NCBI GenBank assembly: GCA_902768995.1
Contig: CACXNN010000100.1
Location: 1-11,801 of the forward strand
DNA length: 11,801 nucleotides
Reading direction: 5' to 3'
Source of the DNA: an uncultured Eubacteriales bacterium
GTDB lineage: Bacteria > Bacillota > Clostridia > Christensenellales > CAG-138
Below are positions 11,560 through 11,801 of the stretch, in pieces. Every line of letters begins with the position of its first letter. The first letter of the stretch is position 1. The position numbers were made by a program, and so were the translations under genes. The notes beneath the pieces are model-generated. The model was given only the letters and a program-made list of their open reading frames with translations. It made no database searches and had not been told where the DNA came from.

Positions 11560-11801
11560 GCGGCATCGCATACGGCGTGGGCGTAGGCCCGGGGGACCCG
11601 GAGCTGATGACGGCGAAGGCCATCCGCCTCATCCGGGAGAACGACGTGATCGCCGTCCCGGGTCAGGATGCCAAGGCCTCCGTCGCCTACGGGATCGCCG
11701 CGTCCATGGTGCCGGAGCTGGCGCAAAAGGAGCTGGTGCCCGTCCCCATGCCCATGACGCGGGATAAAGAGCGCCTCCGAAAGGCCCATGTCGAGGGGGC
11801 C
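11556..11801 (+). CDS. cobI: Precorrin-2 C20-methyltransferase CobI/CbiL, 3'-partial
   Basis: The first 82 codons are present and the gene leaves the window. The N-terminus MSGIAYGVGVGPGDPELMTA carries the S-adenosylmethionine-dependent tetrapyrrole methylase motif GVGPGDPELMT, followed by KAIRLIRENDVIAVPG. That pattern, with VGPGDPELxTxKA at the very start, is typical of CobI/CbiL, which methylates C20 of (cobalt-)precorrin-2 in corrin-ring formation. Other tetrapyrrole methylases (CobJ, CobM, CobL) share part of the motif, so the exact member is likely but not certain. The start overlaps the upstream reductase stop (ATGA), and a GGAGG lies just upstream inside that gene. In anaerobes this would be the early-cobalt pathway, for which the name cbiL is used. 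Confidence 0.85.
   Translation, partial: MSGIAYGVGVGPGDPELMTAKAIRLIRENDVIAVPGQDAKASVAYGIAASMVPELAQKELVPVPMPMTRDKERLRKAHVEGA

Overview
The window looks like chromosomal DNA from a GC-rich, anaerobic, spore-former-lineage Firmicute (class Clostridia, probably Oscillospiraceae or close). The grounds are a spo0A gene, a Noc-type ParB homologue, a clostridial-type ferredoxin, a LytTR/DUF3021 pair, strong AGGAGG ribosome binding sites and several near-consensus sigma-A promoters in otherwise GC-rich DNA. No rRNA, tRNA, CRISPR array, phage gene or transposase was seen.

Layout. 1-1007 (-): a membrane-anchored L,D-transpeptidase whose 3' end leaves the window. 1076-1201 (-): a half-length ferredoxin with its own promoter, RBS and terminator, but ATC where the start codon should be. 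1372-2202 (+): the nucleoid occlusion protein Noc. 2218-3123 (-): a two-gene operon of a LytTR DNA-binding regulator and a four-helix DUF3021 membrane protein; its promoter carries a 21-bp-period direct repeat that fits a LytTR operator. 3272-4998 (+): holA (DNA polymerase III delta) overlapping by 4 bp with a divergent MTAP-type nucleoside phosphorylase. 5170-6522 (-): a polytopic GT-C-like glycosyltransferase. 6660-6760: a tight cluster of five DnaA boxes. 7063-7858 (-): spo0A, broken by a perfect 16-bp tandem duplication between the receiver and DNA-binding domains. Three related hairpin-rich intergenic repeats lie at about 5000, 6900 and 7980. A ribbon-helix-helix gene remnant with a terminator sits at 8026-8200.

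8219-10486 is a metal-homeostasis module. A DtxR/MntR-family repressor (-) faces a three-gene operon (+): an L-2-amino-thiazoline-4-carboxylate (ATC) hydrolase-family protein, a heavy-metal-associated (HMA) metallochaperone and a ZIP metal transporter, joined by overlapping start and stop codons. Both divergent promoters carry the same palindrome, GTTAG-N6-CTAAC, over their predicted transcription starts. This suggests one metal-sensing repressor controls itself and the uptake/chaperone operon. 10603 to the end (+): a ketopantoate-reductase-like oxidoreductase whose stop overlaps the start of cobI/cbiL (precorrin-2 C20-methyltransferase), so a cobalamin operon probably continues beyond the window.

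The points most worth following up are the revertible-looking 16-bp duplication in spo0A, the shared-operator metal module with its ATC-hydrolase member, the DnaA-box cluster away from any dnaA gene, the LytTR operator architecture, and the half-ferredoxin with an ATC start. All family assignments are from reading the translated sequence; no database search was run.
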